Shown: positions 8,848 to 19,247 of the stretch, in pieces | How positions within the stretch are numbered: the stretch's first letter is position 1 | Layout: every line of letters starts with the position of its first letter | NCBI GenBank assembly: GCA_031119555.1 | Contig: JAVHXQ010000004.1 | Span: 1 to 64,000, forward strand | DNA: 64,000 nucleotides | Reading direction: 5' to 3' | Source: Candidatus Dactylopiibacterium sp. | GTDB taxonomy: Bacteria > Pseudomonadota > Gammaproteobacteria > Burkholderiales > Rhodocyclaceae | The notes under the pieces: generated by a model | Told to the model about the DNA's origin: nothing | Database searches by the model: none | What the model saw: only the letters and a program-made list of their open reading frames with translations | Translations under genes and position numbers: made by a program

Positions 8848-9195
8848 ATGACCCGTCTCCCGACCCTGGAAGTTTTCCGTCGCTTCACCGGCAGCGTGCA
8901 GATCGCGCACCACATCGCCGGGCGCATCCGCTTCAAGCTCGGGGCCATCGAGCTCGACCAGGCCGGACGCGAAGCGCTGGCCGATGCGAAGCAGTTCCAG
9001 CACGCGCTCGACAGCATTCCGGGCGTGAAATCCATCCGTCTCAACCTGCTCGCGCGTTCCTGCACGGTGGAGTACGACCCCGCCGTGATTCCGCAGCAAG
9101 CCTGGCCGGACGTTCTCGGCGGCATCGACAGCCCCGCCTCGGCAAAGCTGCTCGGCATCCTGCGCGACAAACTCGAGGGCATGCGCGATGCGTAA
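8848..9195 (+). CDS. Small HMA-like protein of P-type ATPase cluster
   Basis: A 115-residue soluble or peripheral protein. Residues about 18-80 form an HMA-like beta-alpha-beta unit, with HHIAGRIRFKLG as the first strand and IPGVKSIRLNLLARSCTVEYD-type spacing later. No CxxC motif is present; the only Cys is in ARSCTVEYD. It starts nine bases after the preceding stop and overlaps the next gene (ATGCGTAA), so it is translationally coupled to it. It may dock with the ATPase or carry a ligand through residues other than paired cysteines. This is inference; no characterised homologue is recalled. Confidence 0.75.
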   Translation: MTRLPTLEVFRRFTGSVQIAHHIAGRIRFKLGAIELDQAGREALADAKQFQHALDSIPGVKSIRLNLLARSCTVEYDPAVIPQQAWPDVLGGIDSPASAKLLGILRDKLEGMRDA

Positions 9196-9907
9196 TTTCG
9201 ACGAAGCCTTGTTGCGCCGCGGCCGCGTGGAGGCCGCCGCGCCGTTTCCGCCGCTCTTCCAGGCGCTGCGCATCGCCCTGTCGGGCGAGCACGCCGCGCG
9301 GGCCTTTCACCGCCGCGTGAGCGAGGCGTTCCCCGGCAAGGCGCCCTTCGCGGCCGCCGCGCAGCTCGTCGAGCGCCGCATCGCGCTGCTCGCACGGCTC
9401 TCGTCGCGCTACGGCGTGCCGCTGCCGCAGGATCCCTTCGCGCAGGAAACCGCGATCGCGCCCGCCTGGCGCATCAACCTGGAGCGTGCCGTGGCGGGCG
9501 AGCTGGCCACGGCCCGGCGTTACCAGCAGTTGCTCGCGCATGCGCTGCCGCCCGAACTCGCCGACGCCTTCGCGCGTCTGCATCGCGAGTCGCTGCAGAA
9601 GCAGTTGCCGCGCTTCCAGGATGCGCTGCGCAAGGCCGTCGATACCGAGATGCTGCACGCGCGCCACGGCGTGCCCGCCAACGAGGCGCACATGGAGCAT
9701 GGCCCGCTGTCTTCGTTCATGGAGAAGGCGTTCTCGGTGCTGGCGGGCCAGCACTATGCCTTCGGCATGATGGCGCCCCTGTTGCGCGCAAGGCCCGCCC
9801 TGCTCGGGGGCGTGCTCGCGGGCAGCGCGGGCATGTACCTCGCCCGCAGGCGTTTGTCATCGGATTCAGGACCCACCCACGTTCGTCGCAACGGAAAGGA
9901 AGGCTGA
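9188..9907 (+). CDS. Ferritin-like helical protein of P-type ATPase cluster
   Basis: A 239-residue, mostly helical protein with a hydrophobic C-terminal stretch (RPALLGGVLAGSAGMYLARR, about 205-225). The middle (about 95-160) has ferritin/rubrerythrin-like heptads, including AVAGELATARRYQQLLAHAL and a later E-rich helix. The spacing of Glu and His (EMLHARHG, EAHMEHG) could bind iron, but a full di-iron site cannot be shown by eye. Its start overlaps the previous stop by eight bases, and the next gene begins one base after its stop. The ferritin-like assignment is tentative. The consistent neighbourhood points to metal or redox handling at the membrane. Confidence 0.65.
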   Translation: MRNFDEALLRRGRVEAAAPFPPLFQALRIALSGEHAARAFHRRVSEAFPGKAPFAAAAQLVERRIALLARLSSRYGVPLPQDPFAQETAIAPAWRINLERAVAGELATARRYQQLLAHALPPELADAFARLHRESLQKQLPRFQDALRKAVDTEMLHARHGVPANEAHMEHGPLSSFMEKAFSVLAGQHYAFGMMAPLLRARPALLGGVLAGSAGMYLARRRLSSDSGPTHVRRNGKEG

Positions 9908-9908
9908 C

Positions 9909-10268
9909 ATGTTGCAGATACTGCCCTTCGCGCTCGGTCTCGTGACCGGCGCCTTCGCCCTCAAGCTCGCGAAGAGCGAGAAGACCCGCGAGAGCCTGCG
10001 CCGCGCGCAGAGTTCGCTGCGCGGCGCGGCCGCGACCGGCCTCGCGGCGATCGAGACTTCGTCCGGCCAGATGCGCGAGAAGCTCGCCGCGCCGGCCGCC
10101 ATGGTCGAGCCGGCCGTCGCCGCGACGGCACCCGCGCCCCGCGCGCGGGCACGCAAGCCGGCGGCGACCGTCGTCGACGTGGCCACGGGGGCGCCCGCCG
10201 TGGCGGCCCCGGCCCGCAAGCCGCGCGCGCGCAAGCCCGCGCCCAGGTCGGGCGGAGGTGGCGCGTGA
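9909..10268 (+). CDS. Small Ala/Lys/Arg-rich membrane-anchored protein
   Basis: A 119-residue protein that I do not recognise. A hydrophobic N-terminal segment (about 3-18, LPFALGLVTGAFALKLA) is followed by a charged helix (KSEKTRESLRRAQSSLRG). A low-complexity Ala-Pro-Arg-Lys tail then contains repeated ARKPRARKP units, resembling a histone-like or nucleic-acid-binding tail. It starts one base after the ferritin-like gene stop and its own stop shares a base with the next ATG, so it belongs to the same transcript. Magnetosome- or PHA-granule-type proteins have similar tails, but nothing specific supports either here. Confidence 0.6.
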   Translation: MLQILPFALGLVTGAFALKLAKSEKTRESLRRAQSSLRGAAATGLAAIETSSGQMREKLAAPAAMVEPAVAATAPAPRARARKPAATVVDVATGAPAVAAPARKPRARKPAPRSGGGGA

Positions 10269-10579
10269 TGAAACGTCATCCCGTCGTGCCTGCGCGCAAC
10301 GCCGAGATCGCCAACCAGTTCATTCGCGGCGTGGTTGCCACGGGCCTGCTCGTGGGCGTGCAGCAGAAATGCCAGCAGGGCCTCTCGGGCAAGACCGTGC
10401 TGGCCCGCGCGCTGCAGGGCGGCACGGCGCTCGCGGCCGGCGTGGCCGCGGCCAACGCGCTGCAGCAGCGCCAGACCGGCCGTGCGCTGGTGGCGGCCGC
10501 GCTCGGCGCGGCCGGCCTCGCAGCCATCGAATACGCATTGCGTCAGGAAACATCCCGGAACCCAGGAGACCCAGCATGA
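10268..10579 (+). CDS. Small glycine/alanine-rich membrane protein
   Basis: A 103-residue unknown protein with two hydrophobic, small-residue-rich helices (about 22-35, RGVVATGLLVGVQQ, and about 52-90, including GGTALAAGVAAANALQ and ALVAAALGAAGLAAIEYAL). The helical hairpin looks like a membrane insertion or pore-lining element. ATG 10268 overlaps the upstream stop (TGATG); a GTG one codon earlier is also possible. The gene overlaps the next start by four bases. It has no assigned function; co-transcription with the P-type ATPase is the only clue. Confidence 0.6.
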   Translation: MKRHPVVPARNAEIANQFIRGVVATGLLVGVQQKCQQGLSGKTVLARALQGGTALAAGVAAANALQQRQTGRALVAAALGAAGLAAIEYALRQETSRNPGDPA

Positions 10580-10967
10580 GCAAGAAGAAACTCAAGAAAG
10601 CCCTGCGCCGCGCGCTCGAACAGAACGCCGCCGCGAATGCCTATGGCACGTATGGCGCTTACGGCGCGGAATCCGCTGCGGCTTACGCGCCGGGCACCGA
10701 AGGGGCCGCGCAGACGCCGCTGAACGCGGGCTTCCTGTCCGGCCTGGGGTTGCCGGCGGGCTTCGGTTCGCGCCAGACCGAGCAGTTCCTGCTGGGCGCG
10801 CTGCTGGGCGCGGCCGCGACCTACGTGCTGTCCGACGAAGCCCTGCGCGCGAAGATCGTGAAGGGCGCGATGAAGCTCTACGCGGGGGTGGCTGGCGGCT
10901 TCGAGGAGATCAAGGAACAGATGGCCGATCTCAAGGCCGAAGCCGAAGCGGAGCGCGCTGGCGACGC

Positions 10968-10971
<4 letters not shown>
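10576..10971 (+). CDS. Small protein with Tyr/Ala/Gly-rich N-terminus and membrane segment
   Basis: A 131-residue unknown protein. A basic N-terminus (MSKKKLKKALRRALEQ) leads into a low-complexity YGTYGAYGAES region. A hydrophobic helix follows (about 75-88, QFLLGALLGAAATYVLS), and then an amphipathic charged tail (EEIKEQMADLKAEAEAER). AGGAG at 10564-10568 precedes ATG 10576. The stop overlaps the ATPase start (GCATGATG), so the two are translationally coupled. The arrangement suggests an accessory subunit or scaffold for the ATPase, but that is inference. Confidence 0.62.
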
Positions 10972-13058
<2,087 letters not shown>

Positions 13059-13060
13059 CA

Positions 13061-13085
13061 CGCGGGCGGCGCCGCGCCGCCCGCG
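13061..13085. terminator. GC-rich hairpin between convergent genes
   Basis: A perfect 11-bp stem (CGCGGGCGGCG / CGCCGCCCGCG, three-base loop) lies exactly between the ATPase stop and the converging ltaE stop. There is no T run, so termination efficiency is uncertain. Confidence 0.45.
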
Positions 13086-13088
13086 TCC

Positions 13089-14168
13089 TCAGGCCGTGAC
13101 CGGGTGCGAGGCCGCCTGCCGCGCGAGCGGCGTGGCGGTGGCGATGAAGGCGTCGATATCGAGCGGGGTGTTCGCGAAGGACGTCACCAGACGCACCACG
13201 CCGGGCGCCCAGCGGTCGTGGTAGAACACGTAGCCGGCCGCGAGCAGGCCCGCGATCACCTCCTGCGGCAGACGGCAGAAGAGGATGTTCGCTTCCACCT
13301 CGCCCAGCATCTGCACGCCGGGCAGCGCGGCCAGCCCGCTGGCGAGGCGCCGCGCCATGGCATTGGCATTGCGCGCATTGGCGAGCCACAGATCGTCGGC
13401 CAGATAGGCTTCCATCTGCGCGGCGAGCAGGCGCATCTTGGAGAACAGGTGGCCCGCGCGCTTGCGCCGGAAAGCCAGTTCCTGCGTGAGCGTGCGGTCG
13501 AACAGCACGATGGCCTCGGCACCGAGCACACCGTTCTTGGTGGCACCGAAGGACAGCACGTCCACGCCGGCCTTCCACGTCATTTCGGCCGGCGAACAGC
13601 CCAGCGCGACGAGCGCGTTGGCGAAGCGGGCGCCGTCCATGTGCAGGCGCAGGCCGCGTGCCTGGCAGAGCGCGCCGATGCGCTGGATGTCGGCGAGCGG
13701 GTAAAGCGTGCCCAGCTCGGTGGCCTGGGTGATCGAAACGGACGCGGGCTGCGAGGAGTGCACGTCGCCGCGCTTGGCGCCCGCCCGTTGCGCGAGCGCG
13801 TCCAGGCTGATGCGGGCGTGCTCGCCTTCCACGGTCAGGAGCCGCGCGCCGTGCATGAAGAATTCGGGCGCGCCGCATTCATCGTTGTGGATGTGGCTGG
13901 CCGGGTGGCACAGCACGCTGCCCCAGGGCGGCGTGATCGTGGCGAGACTCAGCGCGTTGGCGGCGGTGCCGGTGGGCACGAGGAAAACGCTCGCCTCGCG
14001 CTCGAAGATTTCGCTCAGGCGGGCTTCGACGCGCGCGGTGGCGGCATCGTTGCCGTAGGGGCTGGCGGCGCCACGGCTGGCGGCGAGGATGGCCTCGGCC
14101 ACGGCGGGCGATGCGCCCGCGATGTTGTCACTGGAAAAAATCTTCTCGGGTTCGACAGGGGCGGACAT
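13089..14168 (-). CDS. ltaE: Low-specificity L-threonine aldolase
   Basis: A 359-residue PLP-dependent aldolase (fold type I) that cleaves L-threonine or L-allo-threonine to glycine and acetaldehyde. N-terminal [11 protein letters not shown], the substrate-pocket region [10 protein letters not shown], the cofactor-binding [11 protein letters not shown] and the PLP lysine in SFGATKNG (about 205-212) are all present. The length is normal for the family. It is a single gene, convergent with the P-type ATPase and transcribed toward it. There is no sign of truncation. Confidence 0.9.
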   Translation of the reverse strand: MSAPVEPEKIFSSDNIAGASPAVAEAILAASRGAASPYGNDAATARVEARLSEIFEREASVFLVPTGTAANALSLATITPPWGSVLCHPASHIHNDECGAPEFFMHGARLLTVEGEHARISLDALAQRAGAKRGDVHSSQPASVSITQATELGTLYPLADIQRIGALCQARGLRLHMDGARFANALVALGCSPAEMTWKAGVDVLSFGATKNGVLGAEAIVLFDRTLTQELAFRRKRAGHLFSKMRLLAAQMEAYLADDLWLANARNANAMARRLASGLAALPGVQMLGEVEANILFCRLPQEVIAGLLAAGYVFYHDRWAPGVVRLVTSFANTPLDIDAFIATATPLARQAASHPVTA

Positions 14169-14278
14169 GCGGCATTCCGGGGGAGTGGCGGGGAGGCGTC
14201 AGTATGCCGTCTCCCCGCATCCCGCGCGACGGCGGTGTCCGTCCGCGCGTGACATGCCGCCGTGGGCGCGAGCGGGCT

Positions 14279-15178
14279 TCAGGCGGGCCGGCCGACCATC
14301 AGGCGCGCGCGCGACATCGCCAGATCCCGCAGGCCGCGCGTGAGGCCGCGCGCGGCCGCCGGGCTGCGCATGCCCAGCTCGAACAACACCCGCGTGCAGC
14401 GCGTGCCAAGCTGGCGCAGCGCGCGTCCGAAGCAATGCCGCGCGAAGAAATACGCGGCGGCTTCCTGCGACACGTGCGGCGAGGCGCGCAGCCAGTCGAG
14501 CGTGATGTTCACATTGGGCCGCGAGCGCGAGATGCGCTGCGGATTGTTGTCCATCACGTAGACCGACAGCGGGTCGGCGACATACACCCACGGCTGCCCG
14601 CTGGCCGCCAGGCGCAGCATCAGATCCCAGTCCTGGTGCTTCTGGAGGTCTTCGGCAAAGGGGTGCGCCAGCGCCAGATCGCGCCGCACGAGCAGCGTGG
14701 ACGTTTGCAGCGCGCCCCCCTCGACCATCAGGAAATGGCTGAGGTTCTCGGCGGCATGCGGCGGCTCGTGAGTGTTCCAGGTGTGCTCCTCGCCGGCATC
14801 GTTGCGCGCGAGCAGGTTGGAGACGCAGAAGCCCGGGTCGCCGGCGGACGTCATGGCGTCGAGCTGGCGTTCCAGCTTGTGCGGCAGCCATTCGTCATCG
14901 GCGTCGAGAAACGCGATCCAGCGCCCGCGTGCGAGCCGGGTGCCGGTGTTGCGCGCGCGCGGCGCGCCACCATTCTGACGCAGGCGCACATAGCGCACGC
15001 GGGGATGCGTCTGCTCGAGCATCAAGGCGGGCGTCAGGTCGGTGGACGCATCGTCGACGACGATGATCTCGGCGGGAACGCAGGTCTGGTTCAACGCGCT
15101 GCCAATGGCGCGCGGCAGGCTGTCGGCGCGATTGAATGCCGGAATGACGACCGATACCGAATCAAACTGAGTGCTCAT
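14279..15178 (-). CDS. Family 2 glycosyltransferase
   Basis: A 299-residue GT2 enzyme with the GT-A fold: VSVVIPAFNRADSLPRAI near the N-terminus, IIVVDDASTD (about 40-49) for nucleotide binding, and DADDEW (about 92-97) as the DxD metal site. It transfers an unknown sugar, probably in surface polysaccharide or glycolipid synthesis. ATG 15176-15178 follows a good GGAGG; an earlier in-frame ATG at 15266 lacks support. No other polysaccharide gene is adjacent, so the acceptor cannot be inferred. The 5' region is an AT-rich patch, unlike the surrounding DNA. Confidence 0.82.
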   Translation of the reverse strand: MSTQFDSVSVVIPAFNRADSLPRAIGSALNQTCVPAEIIVVDDASTDLTPALMLEQTHPRVRYVRLRQNGGAPRARNTGTRLARGRWIAFLDADDEWLPHKLERQLDAMTSAGDPGFCVSNLLARNDAGEEHTWNTHEPPHAAENLSHFLMVEGGALQTSTLLVRRDLALAHPFAEDLQKHQDWDLMLRLAASGQPWVYVADPLSVYVMDNNPQRISRSRPNVNITLDWLRASPHVSQEAAAYFFARHCFGRALRQLGTRCTRVLFELGMRSPAAARGLTRGLRDLAMSRARLMVGRPA

Positions 15179-15447
15179 GGCGGACCTCCCATGAAGTTTC
15201 TTGTCCTCCCCGGGGGAGATATAGAGAGCGCTCCGGTGCACTGCACTATTTAAAATGCTTCTCAGCATTTGTGTTTTTGCGTCATTTTGTGATTAACAAA
15301 CACAACGGGTATGCCTGTATCCCTGACGGGGCGCGGGTTTCGGAGGGGCGCGCACAGGGGCCGCAGCGGCCGATGACGAGGGCGCGAGGTGACCTTCAGG
15401 GAAGGTGGCGGCGGGCGTTTCTCCTGCCCGGACGGGCCGTCGGCGGC

Positions 15448-16611
15448 TCAGCGCCGCGCCAGGGCGCTCGCGACCAGGCCCAGCGCCAGACCCCAGAAGG
15501 CGCTGCCCACGCCCCACAGGCTCATGCCCGACGCCGTGACGAGGAAGGTGATGAGCGCGGCGTCGCGTTCCTTCTCGTGACCCAGGGCCGTGGCAAGGCT
15601 GCCGCCTATGGTGCCCAGTAGCGCCAGGCCGGCGATGGCGAGCACGAGGGCCTGCGGAAAGGCGGCGAACAGGCTGCCCATGGTCGCGCCGAAGAGGCCC
15701 GTGGCCAGGTAGAACACACCGGCCCACACCGAGGCGCGATAGCGCCGCGCGGGGTCGGGGTCGGCGTCCGGCGTCATGCAGATGGCCGCCGTGATGGCGG
15801 CGAGGTTGTAGGCAAAGCCGCCGAAGGGCGCGAGCAGGACGCCCGTGAGCCCCGTCCAGCCTACGAGCGGCGAGGCGGGCGTGTCGTAGCCGTTGGCGCG
15901 CAGGACGGCAACGCCGGGCACGTTCTGGGACGCCATGGTCACGATGAACAGCGGGATGCCCACCCCGATCAGCGTGGACAGCGAGAACGCCGGCCACGTG
16001 AAGATCGGGCGGGCGAGCGTCCAGCGCACGGTCTCGAGATGGATCGCGCCCTGCGCGGCGGCCACGGCCAGCCCCGCCACCAGCGTGAGCGGCACGGCAT
16101 AGCGGGGCAGCGCGCGGCGCGCGAGCAGGAAGGCCGCGATCATGGCGCCCACGAGCCAGCCGTTGGCGGGCAGGGCGACGAAGGTTTCAAGCCCGAAGCG
16201 CAGCAGCACGCCGCCCAGCATGGCGGCGGCGAGCGAACGCGGCACGCGCTGCATGAGGCGCTCGAACCAGCCGCTCGCCCCCGCGATGCAGATCAGCGCC
16301 GAGGCGAACATGAACGCACCGATCGCCTCGGCCATGGGCACGCCCGCGAGGCCCGTGGCGAGCAGCGCCGCGCCGGGGGTGGACCACGCCGTGAGCACAG
16401 GGGCGCGATAGCGCAGCGACAGTCCGATGCAGGTCAGCCCCATGCCCAGGCCGAGCGCCCACAGCCAGGAGGCCACCTGAGCGGCGCTGGCGCCGGCGGC
16501 GGTGGCTGCCTGGAACACGATGGCGGCGGAACTCGTGTACCCCACGAGCACGGCGATGAAGCCCGCCGAAAGATGGGAGAAGACGAAGCGCGGGGAGGTG
16601 GAGGCATTCAC
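15448..16611 (-). CDS. benE: BenE-family benzoate/H+ symporter-like transporter
   Basis: A 387-residue integral membrane protein of the BenE family with 11-12 hydrophobic segments. Diagnostic stretches are VLVGYTSSAAIVFQAA, LTAWSTPGAALLAT, and the re-entrant-helix region PFGGFAYNLAAITAAICM. GTG 16609-16611, after AGGA, gives the usual N-terminus; a longer ATG-started frame adds a charged leader that is not expected. The family imports benzoate, but no benzoate degradation gene is nearby, so the substrate may differ. Confidence 0.82.
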   Translation of the reverse strand: MNASTSPRFVFSHLSAGFIAVLVGYTSSAAIVFQAATAAGASAAQVASWLWALGLGMGLTCIGLSLRYRAPVLTAWSTPGAALLATGLAGVPMAEAIGAFMFASALICIAGASGWFERLMQRVPRSLAAAMLGGVLLRFGLETFVALPANGWLVGAMIAAFLLARRALPRYAVPLTLVAGLAVAAAQGAIHLETVRWTLARPIFTWPAFSLSTLIGVGIPLFIVTMASQNVPGVAVLRANGYDTPASPLVGWTGLTGVLLAPFGGFAYNLAAITAAICMTPDADPDPARRYRASVWAGVFYLATGLFGATMGSLFAAFPQALVLAIAGLALLGTIGGSLATALGHEKERDAALITFLVTASGMSLWGVGSAFWGLALGLVASALARR

Positions 16612-16715
16612 GGCGGGTTCCTGGAGGGCAGACCGGCACGGATCACGCCGGCAGCCGGCATTGTGCCGCAAGCCGGCGCATGCCGGTCGCATCGGCAGCG
16701 CCCGGCATGCGGGCG

Positions 16716-17648
16716 TCAGAGCGTGCGCAGCTTGCCGCGGGCGGCTTGCGGATTGGCGTAGCCCTTGCGCGCGAGCAGTTCGGCGAGTTCGGCGTTGAGC
16801 CGCGCGAAGATGCCCGGGCCTTCCTCCTGCAGCGCGGTGCCCACCTGCACCAGCGAGGCGCCCGCGAGCAGGTGCATGAACACCTCGGCGCCGCTCTTCA
16901 CGCCGCCGCAGCCGATGATTTCCTTGGCCGGGCAGCGGCGGTGGAAGGCGTTCACGTTGGCCAGCGCGGTGGGCAGCACGTAGTCGCCGCCGATGCCGCC
17001 GAAGCCGTCCTTGGGACGGATGACCACGCTTTCGTGTTCGATGTCGATCACGAGCGCGTTGCCGATGGAATTGATGCAGGTGACGAAGGCCACGAGCGGA
17101 TACCGGTTCAGGACGGCGGCGGCTTCATCGAAGTGGGCGATGTCGAAGTAAGGCGGCATCTTGACGCCGAAAGGCTGCGCATAGACGCGGCTGGCGGCCT
17201 CGAGCATGCGGTCCATGGCCTCGAAATCGTAGGCGATCTGCGGTTTGCCGGGCACGTTGGGGCACGAGAGGTTGAGCTCGACGATGACGGGCCGGGCGGC
17301 TTCGCGGATCGCCGCGAGCATCTGCATGTTGTCGTCGAGCGTGAGCCCCGCGACCGACATGAAAAGCGGCTTCGCGGCGTGGTCGTGGCGCTGCGCGTAG
17401 TCCAGATAATACGGATAGCCCTCGTTGGGCAGGCCCATGGAATTGATGCTGCCCAGCGGCGTGGCGGCATAGCGCGGCTCGGGATTGCCCGTGCGCGGCG
17501 CGAGCGTGCAGCTCTTGGTGACGAGGCTGCCGGCCGCGCTCTGGAAGAGGGCATCCAGCTCGTCGTGATAGCGACAGTGCACGCCCGAGGCGTTGAGGAG
17601 CGGATTGGCGAATTCGATGCCGAGCAGGGAGGCGGACAGCAGGCTCAT
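16716..17648 (-). CDS. Class 1A-type dihydroorotate dehydrogenase (fumarate-linked family)
   Basis: A 310-residue FMN flavoprotein of the soluble class 1A family. The hallmark stretch NLSCPNVPGKPQIAYDF (about 128-144) carries the catalytic Cys. VTKSCTLAPRTGNPEPR holds the FMN/substrate lysine, and FGVKMPPYFDIAHFD a second lysine. Class 1A enzymes oxidise dihydroorotate with fumarate as acceptor, whereas betaproteobacteria normally rely on the membrane class 2 PyrD. This gene is therefore probably additional or acquired. A role in reductive pyrimidine catabolism is an alternative. The neighbours are unrelated. Confidence 0.82.
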   Translation of the reverse strand: MSLLSASLLGIEFANPLLNASGVHCRYHDELDALFQSAAGSLVTKSCTLAPRTGNPEPRYAATPLGSINSMGLPNEGYPYYLDYAQRHDHAAKPLFMSVAGLTLDDNMQMLAAIREAARPVIVELNLSCPNVPGKPQIAYDFEAMDRMLEAASRVYAQPFGVKMPPYFDIAHFDEAAAVLNRYPLVAFVTCINSIGNALVIDIEHESVVIRPKDGFGGIGGDYVLPTALANVNAFHRRCPAKEIIGCGGVKSGAEVFMHLLAGASLVQVGTALQEEGPGIFARLNAELAELLARKGYANPQAARGKLRTL

Positions 17649-17778
17649 GGAAGCGCTTTCGATGCGAGTGGGGAACGGCCCGCGATTCTAGCGGCGCGAA
17701 GACCGCGCCCGGGTCGATCCGGTCAACCCGGCGCAGGGGCGCCGCGCACCCCGGGGCGGGGCGCGGCGGCGGGCCCGC

Positions 17779-18459
17779 TCAGCGTGCCGGCGCGGCGAGG
17801 CGTGCGTGCAGGCTTTCTTCGGTGAGGCTCGCCTCCCAGTCGAAGGCCGCGCCGTGCGCGTAGGCGCGCTGCACGGCGGGGCGTTCGCCCACGCGCGCCA
17901 GGTAGGCGACGATGTTGGGGAACTGCGTCATGTCCATCTTCTGCCGCTCGTGCAGCAGGACCCAGGGGTAGATCGCCATGTCGGCGATGGAGTATTCCCC
18001 GGCCACGTGGTCGCGCCCCGCGAGCTGGCGTTCGAGCACGCCGTAGAGCCGCGCGGTTTCGTCGGTGTAGCGCTGCATGGCGTAGGGAATCCGCTCTGGC
18101 GCGAACTGGTTGAAGTGATGGTTCTGGCCAGCCATCGGGCCCAGCCCGCCCATCTGCCAGTTGAGCCATTGCAGCACCGCCGCGCGGGCATGGCCGGCCT
18201 GCGGCAGGAAGCGGCCGTGTGCCTCGGCGAGCACGGTGAGGATGGCGCCGGACTCCATGAGTGCCAGCGGGCCGCCGGCGAAGTCGTGGTCGACGATGGC
18301 CGGGATGCGGTTGTTCGGGGCGACGGCCAGAAAGCTCGGCAGGAACTGGTCGTTCTTGCGGATGTTGATCGGAATGATGCGGTAGGCGAGGCCCAGTTCT
18401 TCGAGCAGGATCGCGACCTTGTGGCCGTTCGGCGTGGGGGCGTAGAAAAGATCGATCAT
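17779..18459 (-). CDS. yfcG: YfcG-like glutathione-dependent disulfide-bond oxidoreductase (GST family)
   Basis: A 226-residue glutathione S-transferase-fold protein. It opens with MIDLFYAPTPNGHKVAILLE and carries LALMESGAIL (glutathione-binding ES pair) and the all-helical domain signature GGLGPMAGQNHHFNQFAPE, which matches the YfcG/Ure2-like group. E. coli YfcG reduces disulfides with glutathione instead of conjugating substrates. The length is normal. It is a single gene on the - strand, between the dihydroorotate dehydrogenase and hemG. Confidence 0.87.
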   Translation of the reverse strand: MIDLFYAPTPNGHKVAILLEELGLAYRIIPINIRKNDQFLPSFLAVAPNNRIPAIVDHDFAGGPLALMESGAILTVLAEAHGRFLPQAGHARAAVLQWLNWQMGGLGPMAGQNHHFNQFAPERIPYAMQRYTDETARLYGVLERQLAGRDHVAGEYSIADMAIYPWVLLHERQKMDMTQFPNIVAYLARVGERPAVQRAYAHGAAFDWEASLTEESLHARLAAPAR

Positions 18460-18543
18460 GAAACGGGGTTCTCCACGGGAAAAATCCGATTGTGCCTGCG
18501 TTGCGGGTGCCTGCGCGAGGCCCGTGGCTCCGCCGCGGCAGGC

Positions 18544-19119
18544 TCAGAGGGCGTGCGTCGGCGCCCGGGCGGGAGGCGGGCGCAGGGCTTGCAACCGGGC
18601 CACGCAGGTTTCGCCAAAGCGTTCCACGGCATGCCAGTCGGTGAACTCGAAAATGCCGCGCGGGTCGGTCGGCCCGTGGGTGAGCCACATGATGAGACGG
18701 ATCGCCAGGCGGTCGAGCGGGCGGCAACGCGGATAGTCGAGCCGCCCCGCGAACGCCGTGGCCACCGCGGGCTGCCAGCCCAGACGGGCGAGCAGGCGGC
18801 GCAGGTAGGGATTGCCGCCGGCGGTGTCCTTGCCGGGCTTGCGGGCCACGAGATTGACCGAGAACAGCGCGCACGGCAGATGCCGGAATCGCGAGCGCTG
18901 GGCTTGCAGGAAGGCTTCGACGGCGGGGCGGTGGCGCCCGTAGCGGATGCTTGCGCCGATCACCACGAGTTCGGCGCGGTCGAGCAAGGCCGTGTCGCAG
19001 TCGGCCAGCGCGACGAGCCGCGTCTCGCAGCCGCGCGCCGAGAGCATCGCCTGCAGGCGCGAGCAGATGGTTTCGGTATGCCCGTCGATGCTCGAATGCA
19101 GAATCAGGACGCGATACAC
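18544..19119 (-). CDS. hemG: Menaquinone-dependent protoporphyrinogen IX oxidase
   Basis: A 191-residue flavodoxin-fold enzyme that oxidises protoporphyrinogen IX to protoporphyrin IX late in haem synthesis, passing electrons to the quinone pool. VLILHSSIDGHTETI is the phosphate-binding loop for FMN. VVIGASIRYGRHRPAVEAF, LFSVNLVARKPGKDT and the long insert loop (YPRCRPLDRLAIRLIMW) match E. coli HemG. GTG 19117-19119 (VYRVLIL...) is chosen because the longer ATG-started frame adds an unrelated basic leader. Confidence 0.88.
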   Translation of the reverse strand: MYRVLILHSSIDGHTETICSRLQAMLSARGCETRLVALADCDTALLDRAELVVIGASIRYGRHRPAVEAFLQAQRSRFRHLPCALFSVNLVARKPGKDTAGGNPYLRRLLARLGWQPAVATAFAGRLDYPRCRPLDRLAIRLIMWLTHGPTDPRGIFEFTDWHAVERFGETCVARLQALRPPPARAPTHAL

Positions 19120-19247
19120 GCGGGAATCCTCGTCGATGGCTGAACGGCCCATCTTCGCACGCCGGCACATACCGCGTCGTACGGGTGTTTGCTCCGCGCG
19201 CCAAACCTTGCCACCATTTGCGCCTGACACAACAGCGCCCGCCTGCC

